42,879 nucleotides of DNA from a virus: positions 1-42,879 of the IMG/VR virus record IMGVR_UViG_3300044699_000148; one strand, written 5' to 3'. The position numbers and the translations under genes are program-made. The notes below the pieces were generated by a model. It did not search any database. It saw only the letters and a program-made list of their open reading frames with translations, and was not told where the DNA came from. Shown piece after piece: positions 33,391 through 42,840 of the stretch (position 1 is its first letter; each line of letters opens with the position of its first letter).

Positions 33391-33671
33391 GAGTTTTCTC
33401 CAGCGGCGCGGACAAATCCTGGGACCTTCGTCTTGTAGACGTCTCCGTTCTGGGCTCGCTTGATCTCCTCGTAGGGCGCGGCGAGGCGGCGATACAGCTC
33501 CAGCTTCGCGCATTCCAGGACACCGATGCAGTCGTTGATGGCTCGTAGTCAGGACCCGTGACCTCGGTGATGTAGCGGTCGAGGATGGAGGTGATGACGA
33601 AGTTCAATTCCCCGGGATTTCCGGGCAGAAGGGTCGCGAGCTTGCGGTTCTTCGGGTTTGATGTAGGGCAT
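33387..33671 (-). CDS. DUF6899-like conserved phage protein, frameshifted
   Basis: ATG at 33671 gives MPYIKP. After an indel near 33645 it reads [20 protein letters not shown]. After a second indel near 33545 come [20 protein letters not shown] and [17 protein letters not shown]. The corrected length is about 95 residues. The arrangement MPYI..., GELN(F/Y)VIT, IGVLE.AKLE.YRR..APYE and QNGDVY is a widely conserved small phage protein of unknown function that often sits among early or nucleotide-metabolism genes. Confidence 0.65.
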
Positions 33672-33673
33672 GG

Positions 33674-33781
33674 TTATTTCCAGAAGTGTCGGTTACGGTG
33701 GTTGTCGGATCGGGGGACTGGGCTCCAGACGAGGAAAGAGACGACTACAGCCCAGATGAGGAGGAGGCCAAGATCACTCAC
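33674..33781 (-). CDS. 35-residue single-span membrane protein
   Basis: GTG at 33781 overlaps the stop of the next gene upstream (GTGA). The product VSDLGLLLIWAVVVSFLVWS has one membrane helix and a basic tail (VPRSDNHRNRHFWK). The chain of stop-start overlaps supports it as a real gene. Role unknown. Confidence 0.45.
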   Translation of the reverse strand: MSDLGLLLIWAVVVSFLVWSPVPRSDNHRNRHFWK

Positions 33782-33900
33782 GCGAAGCCCCGGACGGCCG
33801 CGTAGGTGATGATGATGGCTCCCCAGAGAGCGGTTGCGAAGAGAATGGACCACCGGATGCCGGTTCGCATCCGGTCCGGACGGTGGATGGGGTGGATCAC
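33778..33900 (-). CDS. 40-residue single-span membrane protein
   Basis: GTG at 33900 overlaps the stop of the upstream gene (GTGA). The sequence starts VIHPIHRPDRMRTGIRWSIL and has one membrane segment (WSILFATALWGAIIITYAAV) before a short tail RGFA. With the 35-residue gene it forms an overlapping pair of tiny membrane proteins, which could interact. An ATG at residue 11 is an alternative start. Confidence 0.45.
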   Translation of the reverse strand: MIHPIHRPDRMRTGIRWSILFATALWGAIIITYAAVRGFA

Positions 33901-34233
33901 GTCGGCACCACCTGACCGTTCTCGTCGATTCGGGCTTCGCCCCGACGGATCGCGGCCTTCAGTCGCCGGAGGATAAACTTCGGGCCGGCCGTCAGCACGA
34001 GTTGGTTCGACTCGCGGGTGACGACCGTGACTGTCTTGGTTTTGGGCTGGATCCCCTTCTTGCGGAAGAGGTTCTTGAAGCGGTCGAGCACCGAGGGTGG
34101 GATCTTGACGGTCCGTTCCTCGGTCCACTCGCGGACGATGTTCTTGTAGGTGTCGGTCGAGTGGACGTCGGGGAACTGGTCGGCGACTTTCTGGGCAGCC
34201 GCGTCGCAGGGCTTTGGCTTTCTTGTTGCGCAT
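33897..34233 (-). CDS. Small basic protein of unknown function, frameshifted
   Basis: ATG at 34233 gives MRNKKAKALR. After an indel near 34205 it runs AAAQKVADQFPDVHSTDTYK, NIVREWTEERTVKIPPSVLD, RFKNLFRKKG, TVVTRESNQLVLTAGPKFIL and RRGEARIDENGQVVPT. The corrected length is about 112 residues, rich in Lys/Arg. A nucleic-acid-binding role is possible but not shown by a motif. Confidence 0.5.
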
Positions 34234-34235
34234 GG

Positions 34236-34435
34236 TTAGAAGGGATTGAACTTCGTGGCCCGTGAGGTCGACCACGAGAAGGTGATGTAGAAGAACGGGA
34301 GGTGGATGTGGACGAACCTGATCTGTTGGTGTGACTTCGGGAGGGTCATCGTGTGGAACGAGATCCCGACGACTAGGTGTGTCGGAAGGAATGAGACGCC
34401 CCGAGGGGTGTTGACAGGAGACGGAAGGCTTTCAT
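34236..34435 (-). CDS. Small protein of unknown function, frameshifted
   Basis: ATG at 34435 gives MKAFRLLSTPLG. After an indel near 34395 it reads VSFLPTHLVVGISFHTMTLP, then IRFVHIHLPFFYITFSWSTS and ends ATKFNPF at TAA 34238-34236. About 65 residues, rich in aromatic and beta-branched residues, likely beta-strands. It is spaced 4 nt from the stop of the gene upstream. It is not found as a single open frame, so confidence is moderate. Confidence 0.4.
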
Positions 34436-34439
34436 GGCC

Positions 34440-34793
34440 TCACAGCAACCTCTTCGCGGCCTCGATCACGTCCATGATGGCCTTGATCAGGACGGGTTGG
34501 GCTTCCTGCCACGACCACCGTCGGTTTGTGCAGACACGGATCGTCTCGAAGGCGTCGTCGATCGCGAGGTAGACGGAGGTGCCAGAGATGACTCCGGACG
34601 TCGCGAACTGGAGGGCCTGCAAGGAGGTGAGGACGAACTCCGGGACCTCGGTCCACTTCATCCGTCGGTTGACGATGTGTCGGAGGTTGTTGTCGACGAA
34701 CCTCTCGGCCGTGGTGCGAGAGTCGTTGGAGGTGACGTCGATGACGGGGGCCATCGCGAGGACGTTGAACTTGGTTTGGGTTGCTGTGGTCAT
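34440..34793 (-). CDS. Uncharacterised protein
   Basis: Intact 117-residue frame from ATG at 34793 (MTTATQTKFNVLAMAPVIDV). It has helical stretches AERFVDNNLRHIVNRRMKWT, SLQALQFATSGVISGTSVYL and QPVLIKAIMDVIEAAKRLL. No family recognised. The start lacks an obvious ribosome-binding site and follows a 21-nt gap containing GATACC. Confidence 0.55.
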   Translation of the reverse strand: MTTATQTKFNVLAMAPVIDVTSNDSRTTAERFVDNNLRHIVNRRMKWTEVPEFVLTSLQALQFATSGVISGTSVYLAIDDAFETIRVCTNRRWSWQEAQPVLIKAIMDVIEAAKRLL

Positions 34794-34814
34794 TGTTGAT
34801 GATGAAAGAAGGTA

Positions 34815-35202
34815 TCACGCACTGCGCGCGTCGGTCAAGCAAATGTGCAAAAAGCGTCGTGCCGAGATCCCGAACTCCGCGGAGCACTTCTTGACGAGGT
34901 CGATGCAGCCGGCGACTTCTGCGTCGAACTCATCACCAGAGGTGACGACTGGTTTCGGAGCAGTGAGGAGTTCAGCCTCGACGTCGGCGGCGACCTTTGC
35001 TCGGACCTCTTCCATCTGTTCCTCGTCGGGTATGCGAGGTTCGCGGGAGTGCGCCATGGGTGAGCTGTGCGGCGAAGTGTCGGACCTGGACGTAGTTCAG
35101 GCCGGTCTTCACGGCGACCTTGTGTGCGTTCTGGTCGAACTCGACGAGGCGGACGACGACCTCGGCGTAGACGCGGGCGTCCCAGTTGCGGTGGCGGGCC
35201 AT
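34815..35202 (-). CDS. Helix-turn-helix DNA-binding protein, probably frameshifted
   Basis: ATG at 35202 gives MARHRNWDARVYAEVVVRLV. Then DQNAHKVAVKTGLNYVQVRH forms a helix-turn-helix (about residues 25-46) of the type with N-x-x-K-x-A-x-x-T-G-x-x-x-x-x-V-R. After residue 55 this frame turns Arg-rich, while an overlapping frame from 35057 reads REPRIPDEEQMEEVRAKVAA, DEFDAEVAGCIDLVKKCSAE and ISARRFLHICLTDARSA. One gene of about 128 residues with an indel near 35040 is the simplest reading. Two separate genes are possible. It may be a regulator or a packaging-site binder. Confidence 0.45.
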
Positions 35203-35517
35203 CAGAGGGTCCTCCCCATCATCGCGTCGAGTTTCGCGATGGCGGCGCGTTGCTGTGGGCTGGGTTCCTTGGCCGGTCTGGTTGGGGGCACAGGAAGTTT
35301 TTCAGGGCTCGACCTTCGGCGGCCCTCAAAGCCTGCTTGGTCTCCTGGCCGTGAGTCGATCCCAGAAGTCGCAGGGCTCGACGAGCTTGACGTCGAGCTT
35401 GTATCCACTGTAGAACCAACCCAGGATCTCCTGACGCTGCTCCGGTGTCAGACGGGGCCACAGCTCGGTGAAGCGAATGAGGCGAGTCTTGCGGTTTTTG
35501 TTGTGTTTGATGGTCAT
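35202..35517 (-). CDS. Uncharacterised protein at the start of the small-gene operon, frameshifted
   Basis: ATG at 35517 gives MTIKHNKNRKTRLIRFTELW, then LTPEQRQEILGWFYSGYKLD. After an indel near 35340 it continues in the frame reading GFEGRRRSSPEKLPVPPTRP, SPQQRAAIAKLDAMMGRTL and ends TGA, overlapping the next ATG (TGATG). About 104 residues. No family recognised. It is first in its operon and is preceded by TATGCT 5 nt before the ATG and a perfect inverted repeat. Confidence 0.45.
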
Positions 35518-35522
35518 GCAAG

Positions 35523-35543
35523 AGCATACACCATGTGTGGTGT
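35523..35543 (-). promoter_or_regulatory. TATGCT box and 6-bp inverted repeat upstream of the small-gene operon
   Basis: The inverted repeat ACACCA-TGTG-TGGTGT (35528-35543) touches a minus-strand TATGCT (35528-35523) that is 5 nt before the ATG at 35517. A palindrome overlapping a -10 box is a typical repressor site. With so short a distance the transcript would be leaderless. Confidence 0.4.
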
Positions 35544-35930
35544 GAGGGAGTAGATTTTCGATTTTTCTTGGCGAAGGAACCGGGGGAGGTTCTGGTCGCC
35601 GAACCCCCACGTAGCCGTCTCACTTCGAGATTCTCGGCCTCGAATGCCTGGCACTTGGCACGTGGTGCGCATGCGCCCATGTTATGGGATGTATGCAAAC
35701 CCCCATGCTATGGTCCACAACAATCGGTTTCTGCGACACCTCTATAGATCCTACATCTTCTCTTATGGTATACCCTATTACTCCCATACTAAGGCTATAT
35801 CCCCCTATCCTGTATCCTTCTCCTCTCTAAACTGGTGAATAGTTTTGTTGTATTGTTGTTTCTTCGATACCATGGAGGATTGCGGTATGCCAAGCTCCAA
35901 CAAAACGCAGTGTAAAGAACGGCATCAAAA
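35544..35930. other. Non-coding, partly AT-rich region with several palindromes (phage edge)
   Basis: No convincing gene. From 35,544 to 35,720 it holds the palindrome GCGCATGCGC (35667-35676), the inverted repeat CCCAT-GTT-ATGGG (35676-35688) and a second CCCATGYTATGG copy at 35702 (26 bp away). From 35,730 to 35,920 the sequence becomes AT- and pyrimidine-rich, unlike anything else in the window. A 7-bp inverted repeat GCATCAA-AA-TTGATGC (35922-35937) sits at the change to high-GC bacterial DNA. It could be a phage regulatory or origin region, a genome end, or an assembly junction. Confidence 0.5.
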
Positions 35931-35933
35931 TTG

Positions 35934-36127
35934 ATGCGCGCTGAGGCCGACCGCTCGGCGACGCTGCTCGTCCGCGAGGGGATCGTGCCGGACGAGTTCA
36001 TTCGCGCTCGCGCGCACGCAGTCGCGCCACCGCGACGAGCAGGAGGAGCGCTTCGCCAATGCTCAAGCTCGACATGGTCGAGCACGTCATGTCGCTTGCC
36101 GGCGAGGAGGTCTACGACGTCGAGTGA
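35934..36127 (+). CDS. Small bacterial-type protein or gene fragment, frameshifted
   Basis: ATG at 35934 gives MRAEADRSATLLVREGIVPD, then FIRARAHAVA. A neighbouring frame supplies HRDEQEERFAN and a last frame LKLDMVEHVMSLAGEEVYDV before TGA at 36125-36127. Codon use is strongly GC-biased, like the genes to the right. It may be a short gene or the 3' part of one cut at the junction. No family recognised. Confidence 0.3.
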
Positions 36128-36213
36128 CGCCTCGAACATCCGTTGCCGGGTGCAACTCCCCGGCCGGTTGCTCGTTCCAAGGTCATGGCCGCCCTCCCGC
36201 TCCCCACGCTCGC

Positions 36214-37766
36214 ATGCCGGTCGCGACGCTCGTGCTCGCCGTGGCGCTGCTCGCCAGCGGCGGCGCCGTGCGCCGGCGCGGAGGTGATCGCCTCGTCCTC
36301 GGCAGCGGCTTCGAGGGCGGGCCGGCGCTCGCGAGCGACGGGCGGCTGGTCGTCGGGGAGCTGCGCGGCAACGGCGCGCTCATCGTCCTCGCGATCGACC
36401 CGCGGACTGGCACGGCCACCGGGCTCGCCGCCTCTCCCCCGCTCGGCGATCCGCTGACCTACAACGTCCTCGACGTCATCGAGGACGGGCCGGCGTCGTG
36501 ACGTCGTCGCTGCGGCGCTTCCGCGAGGCGGACCGGCCCGCAGTCCGGTCCCGAGCAGGACGTCCCGGTGCCGAAGGGCAGCCGCGTCTCGACGCTCTTG
36601 CCCTTCGCTGCCCGTTGTCGGCGTGCGCGCGCCGTCAGGCGTTCTCCGACCACGACGCGGCGGGCGGCGACGGCTTCGTCGCGAGCATCGGCGGCGAGTG
36701 CGGCCCGACGAGCACCGCCGTGTGACGATCCGCCACGCGAGCGAGGCACGCTTGACGATCCCGGTCGCGCCGGAGACGTCGCCGTTCGCCGGCGAGCCGC
36801 CCACGCCGAACATCAAGCTGCTGCGCGCCGCCGGGCCGATGGTGTCCTGGGTCGAGGAGCACCACGACCCGCGCGGGGGGCGTCCTGCGCACGGTCGTGG
36901 TCGCGCGCGGGGCCACGGGCCAGGTGCTCCTGCGCGCCGTGCTCCCCGCGTGTCCCCGGCGCAGATCGGGCTGGGACCGCGACGGACCCGTCGCGTTCAC
37001 GGGCTGGTCTGCTCGCTCGGCACCGTGTCGCCCGCGGCGCCGATGGTGCGCGACGTTGCGGCTGCCGCCCAACCTCTGCCCGTTCTCGCGTAGCTCGCGG
37101 TCGCTGGCCGTCGCCAGCGGGCGGATCGTGTTCGGCGCTTCGACGGGCTACGCGATCGCCGACTTGCAGGGCGCGGCGCCGTCCGCTCGCGGAGGCGCGG
37201 CCGCGCGCGGGCAACGTCGGCTCGCCGGTCGCCTTCGACGGTCGCACGGTGTGTTCGTCGTCGATCCTCGACTGCTTCGCCGACCCACCTGCGCGCCATC
37301 GACGCGGACCTCGCGGCCGCGCCGCTGCCGACCGCGCGGCAGCTGCCGAAGGTCCCGTGCCCGCTGCGCCGCTCGGGCTCCGGCCGCGTCCTGCGGCCGC
37401 AAGCGACGGCCGCGTGCGGATCGCACTGCGCTGCGAGCACGGCTGTCGCGGGACGCTGCGGCTCGTCCAGCAGCGCGCGGGCCGGCGCGAGCGGCTCGTC
37501 GGCGAGGCCGCGTATCGCGCACGCGCCGGGGCCGGTCTCGGTGCGCGTCAGGCTCGCCCCGTACGCGCGGCGGCTCGCCGGCTGCCCCGGCGGCTTGCGC
37601 GCGAACGCGATCGTGTTTGCGTCGCGCACACGCGGGAAACCTCGGGTCGCGCGGGCTCGGCGCCTACCGGATTCGTGTCGGGCTCGCCGTGCCGGCGCAC
37701 GGGCGGGCCGCCGTTCGCGAAGGCGCGCCGCGGTCCGCGGCCGTAGCTGCCGCGCTCCGACGATGA
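36214..37766 (+). CDS. Secreted beta-rich actinobacterial protein, heavily frameshifted
   Basis: ATG at 36214 starts MPVATLVLAVALLASGGA, a signal peptide. Then come DRLVLGSGFEGGPALASDGR, LVVGELRGNGALIVLAIDP and, over at least eight indels, DHDAAGGDGFVASIGGECGP, TIPVAPETSPFAGEPPTPN, LAVASGRIVFGASTGYAIAD and NVGSPVAFDGRTV. These (LASDGRLVVG, VAFDGRTVF) suggest propeller-type repeats. The end, VRIALRCEHGCRGTLRLVQQ, VRLAPYARRLAGCPGGLRAN and YRIRVGLAVPAHGRAAVREG, is the Ig-like tail common in Thermoleophilia secreted proteins. About 517 residues when corrected. Function is unknown. Confidence 0.45.
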
Positions 37767-37834
37767 GTTTCGCCGCGCGGCGCGGTCTTCAGTTTCGTGC
37801 ACAATCTGCGGACGACCTCAGGAGGCAGCTGGAC

Positions 37835-38917
37835 ATGACCGAGCTTCTCGTCTCGACGCGCAAGGGCCTGTTCGTGCTCGAAGGCGAGCCAGGCGCAGGA
37901 TTCGAGGTGGCGGCGCGCGCCGTTCGCCGGCGAGCCCGTCGAGTACGCGATGCGCGATCCGCGCTCGGGCCGCCTGCTCGCGTCGGTGACGTCCGCGTTC
38001 CACGGGCCGAAGATCTTCTTCACCGACGACCCGGCGGCGAGTGGAGCAGACGATGGCCTCGCGCTGCCCAAGGGCGGCGACGAGGCGCTCGCGCGAGATC
38101 TGGCTGCTGAAGGCCGCGCAGGACGACGAGACGGTCTACGCGGGCGGCGACCCCGGCGTCCTGTTCGAAAGCCATGACGGCGGCGCGAGCTGGGAGCTCA
38201 ACCGCGGGCTGTGGGAGCAGCCGACGCGCGGCTCGTGGCAGGCGGGCGGCGGCGGGCTGTGCCTGCACTCGATCGCGCCGTGGCCGGGCGACCCCGATCG
38301 CCTCGCGATCGCGATCTCGGCCGCCGGCGTGTGGCTGTCCGACGACCGCGGCGAGACGTGGCGGCGCGGCAACAAGGGCATCGTCCCGGGCTACATGCCC
38401 GAGGAGGTGCGCGAGGAGTACCGACGACCTGTGCGTCCACCACCTCGAGCGCGCGCCGCTGCGACCCGAGCGGCTGTTCATGCAGTTCCACGGCGGCGTC
38501 TACCGCTCCGACGACGTCGGGCGAGTCGTTGGATCGACATCGCCGCACGGCCTCTGCCAGGCGACTTCGCCTTCCCCCTCGCCGTCGACCCCGCCGACCC
38601 CGACTAGCGCGTTACGTGATTCCGATGAACGCCGACACCGACCGCGTCACCGCGGGCGGCTCCGCGTCGTAGGTCTGGGAGACCGCGCGTCGCCGGCGCG
38701 AGCTGGACGGCGCGCGGTGCCGGGCCTTCCGGACCGCGACGCGTACCTGACGGTGCTGCGCCTCGCCTTCACCACCCGCTCGGCAGGGCGACTCGCTCGA
38801 GCTGTACTTCGGCGCGGACGTCGGGCGACGTCTACGGATCCGGCGACGCCGGCGCGAGCTGGGTCGCCGTCCGCCGACCACCTGCCGCCCGTGAACTCGC
38901 TCACCGCCTCGGCCTGA
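37835..38917 (+). CDS. Sialidase/BNR-propeller family protein, frameshifted
   Basis: ATG at 37835 has AGGAGG about 9 nt upstream. MTELLVSTRKGLFVLEGEPG opens a propeller of the exo-alpha-sialidase or WD40/YVTN/BNR family. Across indels it gives VTSAFHGPKIFFTDDPA, LFESHDGGASWELNRGLWEQ, GLCLHSIAPWPGDPDRLAIA, VWLSDDRGETWRRGNKGIVP, LFMQFHGGVYRSDDVG and FAFPLAVDPADPDSAYV. The S.DGG.SW and SDD.GETW strings are BNR Asp-box repeats. No signal peptide, so cytoplasmic. True sialidase activity is not shown; many members have none. About 360 residues. At least eight indels. Confidence 0.65.
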
Positions 38918-38990
38918 CCGCGCATCCGCCGCGGCGTCGAGCCCGCCGGAGCTGAGCCCCCGGCCCGGTTACCGGCGGCGGGGCGAGGCG

Positions 38991-41900
38991 TCAGGGGTGA
39001 CGGTGCGCCTCGCGGTCCAAGCGCGCGCCGGCCGTCGGGGTGAACGTCGCGGTCACCCGGGTGCGCAAGGCGCCCGGTGCGGCCGCAGCAGCCGCAGCCC
39101 CGAGTGCGGTCGGCTTGAGCGTCACGCGCAGGAAGGCCGGGGCCGCGGCGACGAGGCGGTGGACAGCGCGCGACGACGCCGAGACTGGTCGCGCGGCGGC
39201 CAACGACGCTCACGTTCCCGCGCCGCGGCAACCGCACGCTCACCTTGGCGCGACCGGTCAGCGAGCTGGGCACGATCGACGTGATCGCAAAGCGGATGGA
39301 CCGGGCGGGGCGGGCGGGTGGCGGTGGTGGCGCGGGGGTCAGCGGCGGCGGTGCGTTGGCGATCGTGGCCGTTGAACTGCGACGGCGAGCACAGGTTCGT
39401 AAACGGGCCGGAGCTGTGCAGGAAGACCTGGAAGCTCTCGGGACCCTCGGCAGTGCCGTCGCGCGCCAGCGGTACCCCGATCGTCGGCGAGCCCGCGCCG
39501 CTGCCGATCGTCAGCGTCCCCGTGGCGGTGAGTGTAGTCGATGCCGCAAGCGCCGTCAGCGGGCTCTCGTCGTATAGCCGACCGACCCCCGCCGCATTTG
39601 CTCGTTGCGCGTCCACCACCGATGACCGCGACGCCGTCCGGCCTCGCTGAAGGACCCGCTCCCGGCCGCGAAGCTCACCGCGCTCGCGACGATCGACGGA
39701 CTCGACGCTCGCGTGCGTCACCGGCCGGCGGTCAGGCCGCCGTCATGCGAGCCAGCCGCCGTCGTTTACGGCGAGGCAGCCGGGTTCGAAGCGCAGCTTG
39801 TCGGCTCCCGGCCCGCCCTTGTGCGTGGTGGTCACGGTCGTCGACGGGACGAGGCCACAGGACATCATCGCCGTTGCCGCCATGAAACACGAGCTCGCCG
39901 AGCGTGTCGACGTCCGGCAGGCCCGTCGAGGTCATGACGTTCCGGACCGTCGTTGCCGGCCACCGCCGAGCTTCTCGGTCGTGCCGACGTCCAGGCTGCG
40001 CGAACGCCCCGGTGCCCGAGCGCGCGACGCGCAGCCGCGAAGCGCTCTCGGTCGCGCTGAAGCTGTCCGCCCACGGCCCCCCCGCATACCGTTGACCTGC
40101 AGCCGATCGACGCCCGCATCGCCATCCAGCGTGTCGTTGCCGTCACCGTTGTTTCCACGCGATATAGAGGTCGTCCCCGGCGCCGCCGCTCACGATGTCG
40201 GCCCCGCCGGCGGGCGCGCGATCGTGGTCCGCCCCGCCCTCGCCGCGCAGCGTGTCCGCACCGCTCGAGCCGACGAGGCTGTCGCCCGCGGCAGCGCCGC
40301 CGTTCACACTCCGTAATTGCCGACGATCGCGCCGAAGCCCGTGGCGCTGCCCGGCGCGGCGACCGCGGCAGCGCTCGGAAGCAGCTGCCCGCGCAGCGCG
40401 CCGTCAGGGAACGTCGTGCTGTGCACGTTGACGTAGACCCGCCCCGCCGAGCAGCGCCGCCGTCTGCTGCGCCGGCAGCACGACGTTCGTCAGGCTGGGC
40501 CGTGAAGCCGGTGCCCGAGCGGCAAGGGGCCCACCAGCGCCGCGAGGTCGACGACGACCGGCCCGTTGGCTCCGATCGCTGCGCTTTGTGGAGGTGAAAG
40601 CCCGAGATCGTCGAGGTATTCGAGGTTGGCGACGTCGAGCTCGATGTCGAACGTCCCCGTCGCAGCTGTCGTACGCGAGCGCAGCCGTTCGGTCGCGGGC
40701 GACCGTGGTCGGCGGCACCTCTTGGTCTGAGCCCAGCGTCGCCGTTCCGCGTCGTCACGGTCGAGAGCCGAGGTTCGCCCGCACGGGGCTCGGTATACGC
40801 GGAGTAGTCGATCTCGCCGCCTTCGTGGCTGCGGTCGAGGCGTGCCGCTGAGCCCGGCGGCCGACCGCGACCGGACGACGGGGGCCGCTGAACAACGTCG
40901 AGAGATTCTCGGTCGTGTCGAAGCTCATCAGCATGCCGCCGGTGGCAGAGCCCATGTTCTGGCCGGGCCCGATTTGCCACGAGCCCGCGCCGTAGACCTT
41001 GTCGGAGCCTGGTCCGCCGCGCATCTGGCCGGCGGTGCCGAGCAGAGTCAGGAACTGGAAGGTGTCCGCGCCGTCGAAGCCATGCAGCTCGATCTTCTTG
41101 GCTGCGTCGCCGGGCATGGCGACGTAACAGGCCGTCGTCGCCGCCACGCCCGACGACCGAGACCTCTTCGGTGCCGCCGAGGGTCGAGCGACGAGAACGT
41201 GCTGGGGGCGATGCGGTCGAGGTCGATCCGCGTCGCATGCACCCGGAGTGAGAAGTTGTCGCCGACCGGGCCGTCTGAGCCGTTTGGCCTGGACGCGATC
41301 GTGTGCCGGCGTCGCCGTCGATGACGTCGGTTGTCCGTCGCCGTCGCTCCAGGTGATGAGTGTTCGTCGGCGCCAGCCCGCCGGCGACCGTGTCGTTGCC
41401 TGGCGCACCGGCACGATCGTGTCCGCGCCGTGTCCGCCGCCGAGGATGTCGTTGGCGAGGTTGCTGGCGACGATGCTGTCGCCAGCCGACCCGCCCGTCA
41501 CGTTCTCGACGTCGGTGACTCATAGCCGGTAGCGGTGCTGGTGCCGAGCGTATCGACGAACGCGCCCCCGGCAACAGCTGCCCGCGGATCGCGCCGCTCG
41601 GAAACGCCGGCCGTGTGGACGTTGAGATACGCGCCGCCACCGAGCAGCGCGGCCTCGAAGACGGCTGGCAGTGTGACGCCGGTGCGGCTGAAGGTGAAGC
41701 CGCCGCTGGCGTTCGGCGTCTAGCGTGCCGGGCAGGAAGTCCAAGCGCACCGGCCCGTTGACGGCCGACTGGCGCGGTGTGGATGTGAAAGCCCGTCACG
41801 TCGATCGCCAGCGCGAGATTCGAGACGCTGAGGTTTCGATGTCGAAGGTTCTGCGTCGCCGGTGTCATAGACGACCGTCCCCAAACCGCTGGCCGCGCTG

Positions 41901-42840
41901 GACGTGGCGGGTGACTCCTGATCGGCGGTCAGCGTGCCGCCAGCCCGGCGCTCGCGCCTGAGGTCGACGCTCACCGGCGTCGTGTAGGCGGCCCGTAGGA
42001 CAGCCGATCGCTGCCACCGGCACCAGGCGAACGGCCCGTCGTTGAGCCGTCTCACCATCGCCAGCGACAGCACGTTTCGCGCCGCTGCCACCGTTTGACA
42101 GCGATCGCCACCCCGACCCGAGTCATCGGCGACCGACACGCTCTCGGTCGGCGTCGTTGCCGAGGTTGATCGTCAGGCTGCGGGTCGGATGGACGTGAGA
42201 CGCCGTCGTCTCAAAACGTGCCCGCCGCGCTGCGCAGCTGCGACCATCGCGGCTTGGTTGGCGGTGTCCGTTTCATCAAGCACCGTCAGGTTGTCGCCAT
42301 CGCCCTGCGGGACGTCGAAGACGAGATCCGCGACGGTCCCGCCGAGCGTCACGGGTTCGAAGGTCGCGAAAAGCGATCCGTGTCCCGTCGAGCACGATCG
42401 TGCCGTCATGGCCATGACCCGGGACGATCGCGCGTGAACGTGACACCGTCCGCGGGCAAAGCGCCCGCCGACGACCTCAAGACCGTCACACCCGCGCCAC
42501 CCTGCTGCGCGCCGGCCGTCGAAGGACGACGCCGTCGGGCGCGGGGGTTGCCGGCGCTGGAGTCGATGCGCCAGCGTGTCGTTACCCGGCGATCCCGCGA
42601 GTCTCGATCCGCCCATCCGCACCGACAGCGGGGCTCCGTGTCGCACGCCCGCGCCTCGTTAGCCGCCGCACCGCACCCCCGGGATCGGCCGCAGCGTCAG
42701 GACGCGGTCAGACCCCGGCGACGACGACGTTACCTCCCGTCGGGCCTGCTCACGCTCGACGCCGAAGCGCCCGCGACCTGCCGCCAACGCGCCCAGCAGC
42801 ACGGCGACGGAGAGGACGGACTGGCCCGGTTCTTGGCCAT
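38991..42840 (-). CDS. Very large secreted CHRD / calcium-binding-repeat / Calx-beta protein, heavily frameshifted
   Basis: Read from 42840, MAKNRASP leads into VLSVAVLLGALAAG, a signal peptide. Successive frames then give FEPVTLGGTVADLVFDVPQG and LTINLGNDAD. A first CHRD domain follows (LALAIDVTGFHIHTAPVG, VRLDFLPGTLDA), then calcium-binding repeats (DSIVASNLANDILGGGHGAD, NDTVAGG, DVIDGDAGT). A second CHRD domain near 40,600 has ISGFHLHKAQRSE. Further repeats and a Calx-beta-like strand set follow near 39,450 (LTATGTLTIGSGAGSPTIGV, GTAEGPESFQVFLHS). It ends in an Ig-like tail, VHRLVAAAPAFLRVTLKPTA to TATFTPTAGARLDREAHRHP. Corrected length is near 1,280 residues. Probably a calcium-dependent cell-surface or matrix protein. 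The break count is too high to exclude two genes. Confidence 0.5.

Noticed and set aside
35535-35747. Plus-strand ORF of 70 codons in the phage-edge gap
   Set aside because: Needs a GTG start with no ribosome-binding site and overlaps the palindromes. Composition is not protein-like toward its end.
35528-35937. Inverted repeats considered as an att site or insertion-sequence ends
   Set aside because: No direct-repeat pair flanks the phage part, no tRNA fragment and no transposase or integrase gene is visible in the window.
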